NCBI RefSeq assembly: GCF_041206865.1
Contig: NZ_JBGEDP010000001.1
Span: 5,580,001 to 5,644,000, forward strand
Reading direction: 5' to 3'
Length of the DNA stretch: 64,000 nucleotides
From: Mycobacterium sp. HUMS_12744610
GTDB lineage: Bacteria > Actinomycetota > Actinomycetes > Mycobacteriales > Mycobacteriaceae
Shown: in pieces, positions 40,465 to 47,822 of the stretch
How positions within the stretch are numbered: the stretch's first letter is position 1
How the letters are laid out: every line of letters begins with the position of its first letter
Program-made: the position numbers and the translations under genes
The notes under the pieces: generated by a model
Database searches by the model: none
What the model saw: only the letters and a program-made list of their open reading frames with translations
What the model was told of the DNA's origin: nothing

Positions 40465-40917
40465 ATGCCCCGCCGCGAAGACCCGTCGCGCGGGATTCTC
40501 GATCCGGTCGCCAAGATGCTGCACCTGCCCTTCGCCACACCGGAGTTCATCGACCGCATCGTCACCGGAAGCATCCAGCAGGTGGGCCGCCGGACCCTGC
40601 GCATGCTGATCACCACTTGGGACGCCGCCGGTGGCGGCCCCTTCGCGGCCAGCGCGTTCGCGTCCACGGGGATGGCCAAGACCGCCGAGATCGTCGAGGG
40701 CATGTTCGTCGGCCCGGTGTTCGGCCCGCTGCTCAGAGCGCTGGGGGCGGACAAGGTGGCACTGCGCGCGTCGCTGTGCGCCTCCCAGCTCGTGGGCCTG
40801 GGCATCATGCGTTACGGCCTACGTTCCGAACCGCTGCATTCGATGTCGGTGGACGCCCTCGTGGACGCCATCGGCCCGACGTTGCAGCGCTACCTGGTCG
40901 GTGACATCACCCGGTGA
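40465..40917 (+). CDS. TetR-type ligand domain without DNA-binding part
   Basis: This 150-residue frame starts MPRREDPSRGILDPVAKMLH and resembles the C-terminal domain of TetR regulators: helices with GSIQQVGRRTLRMLITTWDA, KVALRASLCASQLVGLGIMR and the closing DAIGPTLQRYLVGDITR. No helix-turn-helix precedes it in any frame between 40418 and 40465, so it is either a truncated regulator or a small protein of this fold. It is convergent with nirD and overlaps it by 28 bases. Confidence 0.6.
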   Translation: MPRREDPSRGILDPVAKMLHLPFATPEFIDRIVTGSIQQVGRRTLRMLITTWDAAGGGPFAASAFASTGMAKTAEIVEGMFVGPVFGPLLRALGADKVALRASLCASQLVGLGIMRYGLRSEPLHSMSVDALVDAIGPTLQRYLVGDITR

Positions 40918-41288
40918 GGCTCCGCGGTGGCGGGCCGGCCGATCTGGACGGAACCAGTGGAGGTGACACGCACCGGATAGACCGGTACCGAAACCTCCGG
41001 TTGGTCAAGGCAAGTCCCGTCGTCGAGCGCGAAAGCCTGCTTAAGCATAGGCGATTGAACAAGCGCACGGCCGTCGCGGTCGCCGACGAGCCCGCGGGAG
41101 AGCACCGCCGCACCGGAGAACGGGTCGACGTTGCCGACCGCGCGCACCGACCCATCGTCCAGCCGGAACAGCGCCGCCTGTGTGCCGTCGTCGAGCAGTA
41201 CGCCGACGCCGCGGCCGGGAATGAGATGGTCGTAGGCACAGGCGGTCGTCCACACCTGAATGTCCTGAATATCGTTGACTAACGTCAC
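40890..41288 (-). CDS. nirD: nitrite reductase small subunit NirD
   Basis: A 132-residue protein starts at GTG 41288, (V)TLVNDIQDIQVWTTACAYD, and overlaps the nirB TGA (GTGA). It has the Rieske-like beta fold of NirD (GRGVGVLLDDGTQAALFRLD, AVGNVDPFSGAAVLSRGLVG) without iron-sulphur ligands, as is normal for NirD. The frame is embedded in a much longer upstream open frame antisense-free region, but the start is set by the overlap. It pairs with NirB in assimilatory nitrite reduction. Confidence 0.92.
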   Translation of the reverse strand: MTLVNDIQDIQVWTTACAYDHLIPGRGVGVLLDDGTQAALFRLDDGSVRAVGNVDPFSGAAVLSRGLVGDRDGRALVQSPMLKQAFALDDGTCLDQPEVSVPVYPVRVTSTGSVQIGRPATAEPHRVMSPTR

Positions 41289-43855
41289 GATTCCTCCTGA
41301 ATCGAGTCGCGGACCCGGGGCATTCCGATGGACACGGGGATCTTGCGTCCGGAGTGCTCGGTGAACGTCACAGTCGGGTCGACGACGTCCGGGGCGTTGA
41401 CGAAGGACACGAACCGCGACAGCTTGTCCGGATCCTCCAGCACGCCCTTCCATTCGCACTGGTAGTTCTGCACGTGGCGCCGCATCGCGGCCTCGAATTC
41501 CTCGGCCAGACCCAGCGAGTCCTCGCAGACGACCTCGCGCACGTGGTCCAGGCCGCCCTCGATCGAATCGACCCACGGCGCGGTGCGCTGCAGCCGGTCG
41601 GCGGTGCGGATGTAGTACATGAGGAACCGGTCGATGTAGCGGACGAGCGTCTCGGTATCGAGGTCGGCGGCCAGCAGCTGCGCGTGCTTGGGGGTCATGC
41701 CGCCGTTGCCGCCGACGTAGAGGTTCCAGCCCTTCTCGGTGGCGATGACGCCCACGTCCTTGCCGCGGGCCTCGGCGCACTCCCGCGCGCAGCCCGAGAC
41801 GCCCATCTTGATCTTGTGTGGCGCCCGCAGGCCGCGGTAGCGCAGTTCCAGGTCGATGGCCAGCTGCACCGAATCCTGCTGCCCGTAGCGGCACCAGTCG
41901 GTGCCCACGCAGCTCTTGACGGTGCGCAGCGCCTTGCCGTAGGCGTGGCCGGACTCCATGCCGCCCTCGACGAGGCGGCGCCAGATCTCGGGCAGCTGTT
42001 CCACCCGTGCCCCGAACATGTCGATGCGCTGGCCGCCGGTGATCTTGGTGTAGAGGCCGAAATCCTGTGCTATCTGGCCGATCAGGATCAGGTGCTCGGG
42101 TTTGATGTCCCCGCCGGGCACCCGCGGCACCACCGAGTAGCTGCCGTTCTTCTGGATGTTGGCCAGGAAGTGGTCGTTGGAGTCCTGCAGCGCGGCCTGC
42201 TCGCCGGAGAGAATGTGCTCCGAGCCGGTGGAGGCGAGGATGGAGGCGACCACGGGTTTGCAGATGTCGCAACCCTTTCCGCGGCCGTAGCGCTCCAGCA
42301 GACCGGAGAACGTGCGAAGCTCGGTGGCCGAGATGATCTCGAAGAGCTCCGCCCGCGACTGGTCGAAGTGCTCGCACAGCGCCTTGGACTGCTCGACACC
42401 CTCGGCCTCCAGCAGCTGCTTGAGCAACGGCACGCACGAGCCGCACGAGGTGCCGGCCGCCGTGCACGACTTGAGCGCCGCGACGTCGGCGCAGCCGTCG
42501 GAAATCGCACACTTCAGGTCGCCCTTGGTGACGTTGTTGCAGGAGCAGATCTGCGCCGAGTCCGGCAGCGCCCCGACGCCCAGAGCCGAAGCGCCACCGC
42601 CGGATTGGGCGGGCGCGATCAGCGCCAGCGGGTCGCCGGGCAGCTCGCTGCCCACCATCGGACGTAGCACCCCGTAGGACGAGGCGTCGCCCACCAGCAC
42701 CCCGCCGAGCAGTGTCTTGGCGTCATCGGAGAGCACCAGCTTGGCGTAGGTCCGCTTGACGGCGTCGTTGACGGCGACCTCGAGGCAGTTCTCCGCGGCG
42801 CCCATCGCGTCGCCGAAGCTGGCGACGTCGACGCCCAGCAGCTTGAGTTTGGTGGACATGTCCGCCTCGCCGAATTCCGCGGATCCGCCCAGCAGCCGGT
42901 CCGCCACCACCTCGGCGGAGGTGTAGCCGGGGCCCACCAGCCCGTAGCACCGGCCCCCGATCGCGGCGACCTCGCCCACCGCATAGATGTCGGGATCGCT
43001 TGTCTGGCAAGACAAATCGGTGAGGACGCCGCCCCGCTCGGCGAGCGTCAGACCCGCGGCCGCCGCCAGCTCGTCCCGGGGCCGGATGCCGGCCGCGAAG
43101 ATCACCAGGCCCGCGTCGATGATGTCGCCGTCCGTCAGGCGCACCCGCACCGAGTTCCCCGCGGATTCGATCGACTCGGTGCCGGTGCCGACGTGCACCG
43201 AGATCCCCAGTTCGCCGACCATCCTGGCGAGCAGCGCACCCCCGGCCTCGTCGATCTGCTGGGCCATCAGACGCGGCATCATCTCGACGACGTGGGTCTC
43301 TAACCCGAACTGGCGCAGCGCATTAGCGGCCTCGAGCCCCAGCAGGCCGCCGCCTACGACCACCCCCGCGCGGGCGTGGCCCGCCTCGATCGTGCGCTGT
43401 GCGCCGGCGCGGATGGCGTCGAGGTCGTCGAGGGTGCGGTAGACGTGGCACGCGGGCAGGTCGTGGCCGGGCACGGGCGGAACGAACGCGTACGACCCGG
43501 TGGCCAGCACCAGCTTGTCGTAGGCGTGCCGTTGCCCGTCGGCGGTCACCACCGATTTGCCCGCCGGGTCGATGTCGACGACGCGGGCGTTCAGCAGCAG
43601 CCGAACCCACTGATCGCCGGCGTAGTCGTTACCTGGCAGCGCCAGCAGGTTGCGGTCCCAGCTCTCGGTGTAGGAGGTCAGCCCCACGCGGTCATAGGCC
43701 GCGTCGGACTCCTCGGCGAGCACGGTGACGCGCCACGCGCCTTCGCTGTCGCGGGCGCGGAGCGCCTCGACGAACCGATGGCCAACCATGCCATGCCCCA
43801 CCACGACAATGTGACGCACCGCACAGTTCGCGCGCGAAATCCTTTCAGCGGACAC
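41285..43855 (-). CDS. nirB: assimilatory nitrite reductase large subunit NirB
   Basis: This 856-residue NADH-dependent nitrite reductase has FAD- and NAD-binding Rossmann motifs (VVVGHGMVGHRFVEAL near residue 18, VVVGGGLLGLEAANAL near 165) and a [2Fe-2S] BFD domain with CSCNNV and CTAAGTSCGSC near 445-480. The sirohaem/[4Fe-4S] ligands are CVGTDWC and CARECAE near 640-685. It reduces nitrite to ammonium in the cytosol. GTG 43855 is the start. The expected cobU/cobQ1 genes do not follow nirD here, unlike M. tuberculosis. Confidence 0.95.
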   Translation of the reverse strand: MSAERISRANCAVRHIVVVGHGMVGHRFVEALRARDSEGAWRVTVLAEESDAAYDRVGLTSYTESWDRNLLALPGNDYAGDQWVRLLLNARVVDIDPAGKSVVTADGQRHAYDKLVLATGSYAFVPPVPGHDLPACHVYRTLDDLDAIRAGAQRTIEAGHARAGVVVGGGLLGLEAANALRQFGLETHVVEMMPRLMAQQIDEAGGALLARMVGELGISVHVGTGTESIESAGNSVRVRLTDGDIIDAGLVIFAAGIRPRDELAAAAGLTLAERGGVLTDLSCQTSDPDIYAVGEVAAIGGRCYGLVGPGYTSAEVVADRLLGGSAEFGEADMSTKLKLLGVDVASFGDAMGAAENCLEVAVNDAVKRTYAKLVLSDDAKTLLGGVLVGDASSYGVLRPMVGSELPGDPLALIAPAQSGGGASALGVGALPDSAQICSCNNVTKGDLKCAISDGCADVAALKSCTAAGTSCGSCVPLLKQLLEAEGVEQSKALCEHFDQSRAELFEIISATELRTFSGLLERYGRGKGCDICKPVVASILASTGSEHILSGEQAALQDSNDHFLANIQKNGSYSVVPRVPGGDIKPEHLILIGQIAQDFGLYTKITGGQRIDMFGARVEQLPEIWRRLVEGGMESGHAYGKALRTVKSCVGTDWCRYGQQDSVQLAIDLELRYRGLRAPHKIKMGVSGCARECAEARGKDVGVIATEKGWNLYVGGNGGMTPKHAQLLAADLDTETLVRYIDRFLMYYIRTADRLQRTAPWVDSIEGGLDHVREVVCEDSLGLAEEFEAAMRRHVQNYQCEWKGVLEDPDKLSRFVSFVNAPDVVDPTVTFTEHSGRKIPVSIGMPRVRDSIQEES

Positions 43856-43980
43856 GGATTTGAGCCTACCGGCGGCCGATTAAGGGCCCATCGCCCCGCA
43901 TTACGCATAGATCACGGATCGCTCACACGGATACACACAGCCAGTGAGGCAGTTCGCTCACGGCGAAACCGCAGGTGGAA

Positions 43981-44001
43981 CTTTAGCGTGGTCGACTCAT
44001 G
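43981..44001. promoter_or_regulatory. HAIR-like HspR box upstream of hsp20
   Basis: CTTTAGC-GTGGTCG-ACTCATG matches the HspR-associated inverted repeat CTTGAGT-N7-ACTCAAG at 11 of 14 arm positions with the exact 7-base spacing. It lies 70 bases before the hsp20 ATG. HspR represses acr2 in M. tuberculosis, which supports the assignment. Confidence 0.72.
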
Positions 44002-44070
44002 TTCATAGTGGTAGCCGGCAGCCACCGCGCCGGTCACAGCCAACTCACAAGGAAGCGTAAGGAGATGCCA

Positions 44071-44523
44071 ATGAGCAACCTCGCATTGTGGTCGCGACCG
44101 GCGTGGGACACCGATCGGTGGTTCCGCGACTTCTTCGGGCCCGCCGCGGCAACGGACTGGTACAAGCCCGCGAAGGAGCCGACGGACGGCGGTTTCCGGC
44201 CGGCGGCCGAGATCGTCAAGGACGGCGACGACGCGGTGGTCCGCGTCGAACTGCCCGGTGTCGACGTCGAGAAGGACGTCAACGTCGAGGTCGAGCGCGG
44301 CCGCCTGGTGATCCACGGAGAACACCGCGACGAGCGCGCGGACGAGCAGGAGGGCCGCACCTTGCGTGAGATTCGTTACGGTGCGTTCCGCCGCACGTTC
44401 CAGCTGCCCGCCCACGTCACCAGCGAGGCCGTCTCGGCTTCGTACGACGCCGGCGTGCTGACGGTGCGAGTCGCCGGCGCCTACACCGGAACCCAACCGC
44501 AGCGCATCGCGATCGCCAAGTAA
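44071..44523 (+). CDS. hsp: small heat-shock protein Hsp20 (Acr2, Rv0251c type)
   Basis: This 150-residue alpha-crystallin family chaperone starts MSNLALWSRPAWDTDRWFRD with AAGGAG upstream. The crystallin core includes VVRVELPGVDVEKDVNVEVE, GRLVIHGEHRDE and the closing SASYDAGVLTVRVAGAY. It binds unfolded proteins without ATP. The frame is open to 43999 but the ATG at 44071 matches the family. A HspR-type box lies upstream and a stem-loop follows at 44537-44563. Confidence 0.93.
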   Translation: MSNLALWSRPAWDTDRWFRDFFGPAAATDWYKPAKEPTDGGFRPAAEIVKDGDDAVVRVELPGVDVEKDVNVEVERGRLVIHGEHRDERADEQEGRTLREIRYGAFRRTFQLPAHVTSEAVSASYDAGVLTVRVAGAYTGTQPQRIAIAK

Positions 44524-44534
44524 CACCCGGACGA

Positions 44535-44565
44535 ATCCGGCGGGGCAGGGTCGGCTCCGCCGGGT
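44535..44565 (+). terminator. stem-loop after hsp20
   Basis: CCGGCGG (44537-44543) pairs with CCGCCGG (44557-44563) with a 13-base loop, starting 14 bases after the hsp20 stop. No U-run follows. It may stop transcription before the insertion element. Confidence 0.5.
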
Positions 44566-44659
44566 TCACCGGGCTATGGCCTCCTGGCACCCGGGGCGTA
44601 GTGTGATCCACAACACCGCCTGACCTAGGACGGTGCTGTTTTAGTCGCTGACTTTCGGC

Positions 44660-46408
44660 GTGGCTGAGCGGGTTTCGCATGGATGGGCGGCGAGGATCAG
44701 ATGCGTGGCTTTGGGACGGGAAAATCGGCAGGGCCGGTTCGATGACGTGATGCTGCTTGTCGGCGATCAGCTGCCGGCGGGCAGCATCTATCGGCTGCTG
44801 GCCGACCACGGCGGTGCACTGTTCGACGACGATTATTTCGCTGATGTGTTCAAGCGTTCGGCGTTGGGTCGGCCAACGGTGCCGGCGCGGGTGATGGCCG
44901 CGGTGATGCTGCTGCAGGCCTACGAGGGGCTTTCGGATCGGGAGGCCTGCGACCGGCTGGCCTTTGACCTGCGCTGGAAAGCGGCCGCCGGGTTGACCGT
45001 GGATGCGGAGGCGTTTCATCCCACGGTGCTGGTCGGGATGCGCAACCGGCTACGCGCATCGGATCGGCCACGGCGGTTGTTCGAGGACGTCAACACCACG
45101 GCGCGGGCGGCGGGGTTGTTGCGGGGACGGCGCCGGGTGCTCGATTCCACTCCGCTGTTGGATGCGGTGGCCACCCAGGACACGGTGATCCAGCTGCGGG
45201 CCGCGATCCGCAAACTACTGGCGGTGGCCGATCGGGCCGATCCGGAGGTGGCCGGTGCGGTGCGCACCGTGCTGACCCGCGACGATGACTACGCCAGCCT
45301 GGGAAAACCACCGTGTGACTGGGACGATCCCACGGCGCGTGAAGCCTTGGTCGATGCGCTGGTGCGCGACGCCAAGGCAGCACTGGAGGCCTGCGATGGC
45401 CGCCAGCTTGACGGGGCACTCGGTGAGGCGGTCGAGTTGCTGGCGCTGGTGGCCGGCCAGGACGTCGAGGCCGGCGACGACGGGGTGTTTCGCATCGCGA
45501 GGCGGGTGGCCCGGGATCGGCTGATCTCCACCGTTGATACCGAGGCCCGCCATGGGCATAAGTCGCGGGCGCGGACCTTCGATGGCTACAAGTCCCATTT
45601 GGGTATCGATCCCGATGACGAGCTGATCACCGCGGTGGCCGTCACCGCGGCCAACGCCGCCGACCGTGAGGTCATCGACGAGCTGCTGGGCAACCCGGTC
45701 ACCGACACCACGAGTGCTGCACCCGATTCCGCCGCCACCGATGCCGCCACCGATGCCGATGCCGATGCCGATGCCGATGCCGATGCCGATGCCGATGCCG
45801 ATGAAACGATCACCGATCACGGTGAGCATGTGCGAAACGAGTCGGAGCCCAATGTCTTTGAGGTGTATGGCGATTCGGCTTACGCTGATGGGGCCACCCT
45901 CGATGAGCAGACCCAACGTGGCCATGACATGCGCGCCAAAGTGCCCCCGGTGCGCAACGCCAACGGCTATTCCAAAGACCAGTTCGGTATCGACCTGACT
46001 GCGGGCACCGTCACCTGCCCGGCCGAGCACACTGTGGCCATCAGCACCGGGCGGCGTCAGCAGGTCGCTCGCTTCGGGGCATTGTGTGGGTCGTGTCCGC
46101 TGCGGGCGCAATGCACCAAAGCCCGCCGTGGACGGGTGATCACCATCCATGCCCATGAGGCCGCCCTACAGCTGGCCAAGGCCCGCCAACGCGACCCGGC
46201 CTGGCAGACCGATTACCGAACGTATCGGCCGGTTGTGGAACGCAAGATCAGTCACTTCACCCGGCGCCCCTGGGGTGGTCGCAAGGCTCGCTGCCGCGGA
46301 CAACAACGCATCCTGACCGACATCCTCGCCCGAGCCGGCGCGATCAACCTCGCCCGATTGGCCAGCCTGGGCCTGCATTCAGCGGCCGGGGGCTGGGCCA
46401 TCGCCTGA
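44660..46408 (+). CDS. IS1182-family DDE transposase
   Basis: This 582-residue protein has the DUF772-type N-terminal region (RVMAAVMLLQAYEGLSDREA) and DDE-type catalytic segments: VLDSTPLLDAV, the Asp-containing KSHLGIDPDDELITAVAVTA and the distal VFEVYGDSAYADGATL. A Cys-rich CGSCPLRAQCTKARRGR zinc-like motif follows near the C-terminus. A tract of alternating Asp-Ala near residues 363-381 comes from a hexanucleotide repeat. The frame is intact, so the element may be active. GTG 44660 is taken as start; a later start is possible. Confidence 0.9.
   Translation: MAERVSHGWAARIRCVALGRENRQGRFDDVMLLVGDQLPAGSIYRLLADHGGALFDDDYFADVFKRSALGRPTVPARVMAAVMLLQAYEGLSDREACDRLAFDLRWKAAAGLTVDAEAFHPTVLVGMRNRLRASDRPRRLFEDVNTTARAAGLLRGRRRVLDSTPLLDAVATQDTVIQLRAAIRKLLAVADRADPEVAGAVRTVLTRDDDYASLGKPPCDWDDPTAREALVDALVRDAKAALEACDGRQLDGALGEAVELLALVAGQDVEAGDDGVFRIARRVARDRLISTVDTEARHGHKSRARTFDGYKSHLGIDPDDELITAVAVTAANAADREVIDELLGNPVTDTTSAAPDSAATDAATDADADADADADADADADETITDHGEHVRNESEPNVFEVYGDSAYADGATLDEQTQRGHDMRAKVPPVRNANGYSKDQFGIDLTAGTVTCPAEHTVAISTGRRQQVARFGALCGSCPLRAQCTKARRGRVITIHAHEAALQLAKARQRDPAWQTDYRTYRPVVERKISHFTRRPWGGRKARCRGQQRILTDILARAGAINLARLASLGLHSAAGGWAIA
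45749..45802 (+). repeat. GATGCC hexanucleotide repeat, nine copies
   Basis: Nine uninterrupted copies of GATGCC lie inside the transposase gene and encode alternating Asp and Ala. The unit is six bases, so gain or loss of copies keeps the frame. Confidence 0.95.
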
Positions 46409-46416
46409 TCGGGACC

Positions 46417-46448
46417 ACCAGGCCACCAGGCCACCAGGCCACCAGGCC
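46417..46448 (+). repeat. ACCAGGCC 8-bp repeat, four copies
   Basis: Four consecutive copies of ACCAGGCC begin 8 bases after the transposase stop, inside the right part of the insertion element. A partial copy follows. It is non-coding and a likely slippage site. Confidence 0.9.
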
Positions 46449-46566
46449 ACCTACGATCCCATTAATATCAGCCAGCGCAAGCCCCTCCCAGCCGTCGAGA
46501 CCCCGATACCGCGAAATCCCCGCCCTGCTGGAGGTCACTACATCAGCGCCGTCCTAGGGAGATTCG

Positions 46567-46872
46567 TTGACGAGCGCGACCGGCGCCACCGAACTCGCCG
46601 AACTGCGCGACCTCATCGGCGGCCTGCGACGCTGCGTGGGCTCCCTGAAGGCGCGATACGGCGACAGCCCGGCGCTGCGCCGCATCGTCATCGACGCCGA
46701 CCGGATCCTGACCGACGTCGACCTGCTCGATACCGACGTGTCGGAACTGGACCTGGCGCGCGTGACGGTGCCGCAGCCCGGCGAAAAGATCGCCATCCCC
46801 GACACCCCGTACGACAGCGAGTTCTGGCGCGACGTCGACGACGAGGGTGTCGGGGGCCACAGTAGGTACTGA
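46567..46872 (+). CDS. conserved hypothetical protein, Rv0250c type
   Basis: This 101-residue acidic, helical protein (LAELRDLIGGLRRCVGSLKA, RIVIDADRILTDVDLLDTDV) has no membrane segment. It corresponds to the small gene preceding the Sdh1 operon in M. tuberculosis. TTG 46567 is the only start that keeps the full N-terminus, and GGGAG at 46557-46561 is its ribosome-binding site. That site overlaps the right end of the insertion element. Function unknown. Confidence 0.75.
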   Translation: MTSATGATELAELRDLIGGLRRCVGSLKARYGDSPALRRIVIDADRILTDVDLLDTDVSELDLARVTVPQPGEKIAIPDTPYDSEFWRDVDDEGVGGHSRY

Positions 46873-46880
46873 CAACCGAA

Positions 46881-46901
46881 ACCCCCTGCAAACCAGGGGG
46901 T
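46881..46901. promoter_or_regulatory. perfect 8-bp hairpin before the Sdh1 genes
   Basis: ACCCCCTG-CAAAC-CAGGGGGT forms a perfect 8-base stem with a 5-base loop, 9 bases after the Rv0250c-type stop and 48 bases before the sdhC-like start. It has no U-run and may be an attenuator, a processing site or a protein-binding palindrome. Confidence 0.6.
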
Positions 46902-46949
46902 GCTCGCTGTGTACCCTTCGACCAACAGCCCGTTCGAAGAGGAACACAG

Positions 46950-47780
46950 ATGAGCGCACCCACGGCGAACCGTCCTGCGTCAGGTGTCTTTTCACCCACG
47001 CGCGCCCGCATCCCGCAACGGACCCTACGCACCGACCGCTGGTGGATGTCGCCGTTGCGCATCGACCTGGGCTTCGCCGCCTTCGTCATCTACGCGACGG
47101 TGCGGGCGTTCCTCCAGAACAACTATTTCGTCCCGAAGTATCACTACCTGACGCCGTTCTACTCACCGTGCGTCAGCACCGGGTGCGCGAAGGAAGCCAG
47201 CGAATTCTGGCCGCAGGTCCTGCCGGACGTGTGGTGGCTGCCCTACGCGGCGCTGACACTGCCGTTCCTGCTGCTGTTCCGGCTGACCTGCTACTACTAC
47301 CGCGGCGCCTACTACCGCACGGTGTGGCAGTCGCCCAGCGCCTGCGCGGTGGCCGAGCCACGCGTCCACTACACCGGCGAGACCAGGCTGCCGCTGATCA
47401 TCCAGAACAGCCACCGGTACTTCTTCTACGTCGCCGCGATCATCTCGGTGATCAACAGCTACGACGCGATCGTCGCGTTCCACTCCGAGGACGGGCCAGG
47501 CGGGTTCGGATTCGGGCTGGGGAACCTGATCCTGGTCGGCAACGTGATCATGTTGTGGGTCTACACACTGTCCTGCCACTCGTGCCGGCACGTGACCGGC
47601 GGGCGGCTCAAGCACTTCTCCAAGCACCCTGTCCGGTACTGGATCTGGACCCAGGTCAGCAGGCTCAACACGCGGCACAAGCTGTACGCCTGGGTGACGC
47701 TGGGCACCCTGATGCTCACCGACTTCTACATCGCGCTGGTGGCCAGCGGCACTATCCCTGACCCGAGATTTGTTGGCTGA
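46950..47780 (+). CDS. succinate dehydrogenase Sdh1 membrane anchor (Rv0249c type)
   Basis: This 276-residue protein has about five membrane helices, including FAAFVIYATVRAFLQNNYFV, YAALTLPFLLLFRLTCYYYR and LILVGNVIMLWVYTLSCHSC. Conserved histidines (NSHRYFFY, SCHSCRH) are candidates for haem ligands. It is the cytochrome-b-like anchor of the Sdh1 type of mycobacterial succinate dehydrogenase and precedes sdhA by 42 bases. It has AAGAGG upstream of ATG 46950. Confidence 0.88.
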   Translation: MSAPTANRPASGVFSPTRARIPQRTLRTDRWWMSPLRIDLGFAAFVIYATVRAFLQNNYFVPKYHYLTPFYSPCVSTGCAKEASEFWPQVLPDVWWLPYAALTLPFLLLFRLTCYYYRGAYYRTVWQSPSACAVAEPRVHYTGETRLPLIIQNSHRYFFYVAAIISVINSYDAIVAFHSEDGPGGFGFGLGNLILVGNVIMLWVYTLSCHSCRHVTGGRLKHFSKHPVRYWIWTQVSRLNTRHKLYAWVTLGTLMLTDFYIALVASGTIPDPRFVG

Positions 47781-47822
47781 AAAGCCATTTCAGGAAAACC
47801 AGAAAAGGCTGAGTGAGGTTCC

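Larger units (their letters stand above)
44624..46558 (+). mobile_element. IS1182-family insertion sequence
   Basis: An element of about 1.94 kb carries one transposase gene. The left end reads CCTAGGACGGTGCTG (44624 on) and the right end, on the complementary strand, CCTAGGACGGCGCTG (ending at 46558), which are imperfect inverted repeats extending to about 20 bases. CCTAGG is itself a palindrome, so it may be part of the ends or a duplicated target. It separates hsp20 from the Rv0250c-type gene, which are neighbours in M. tuberculosis. Confidence 0.85.
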
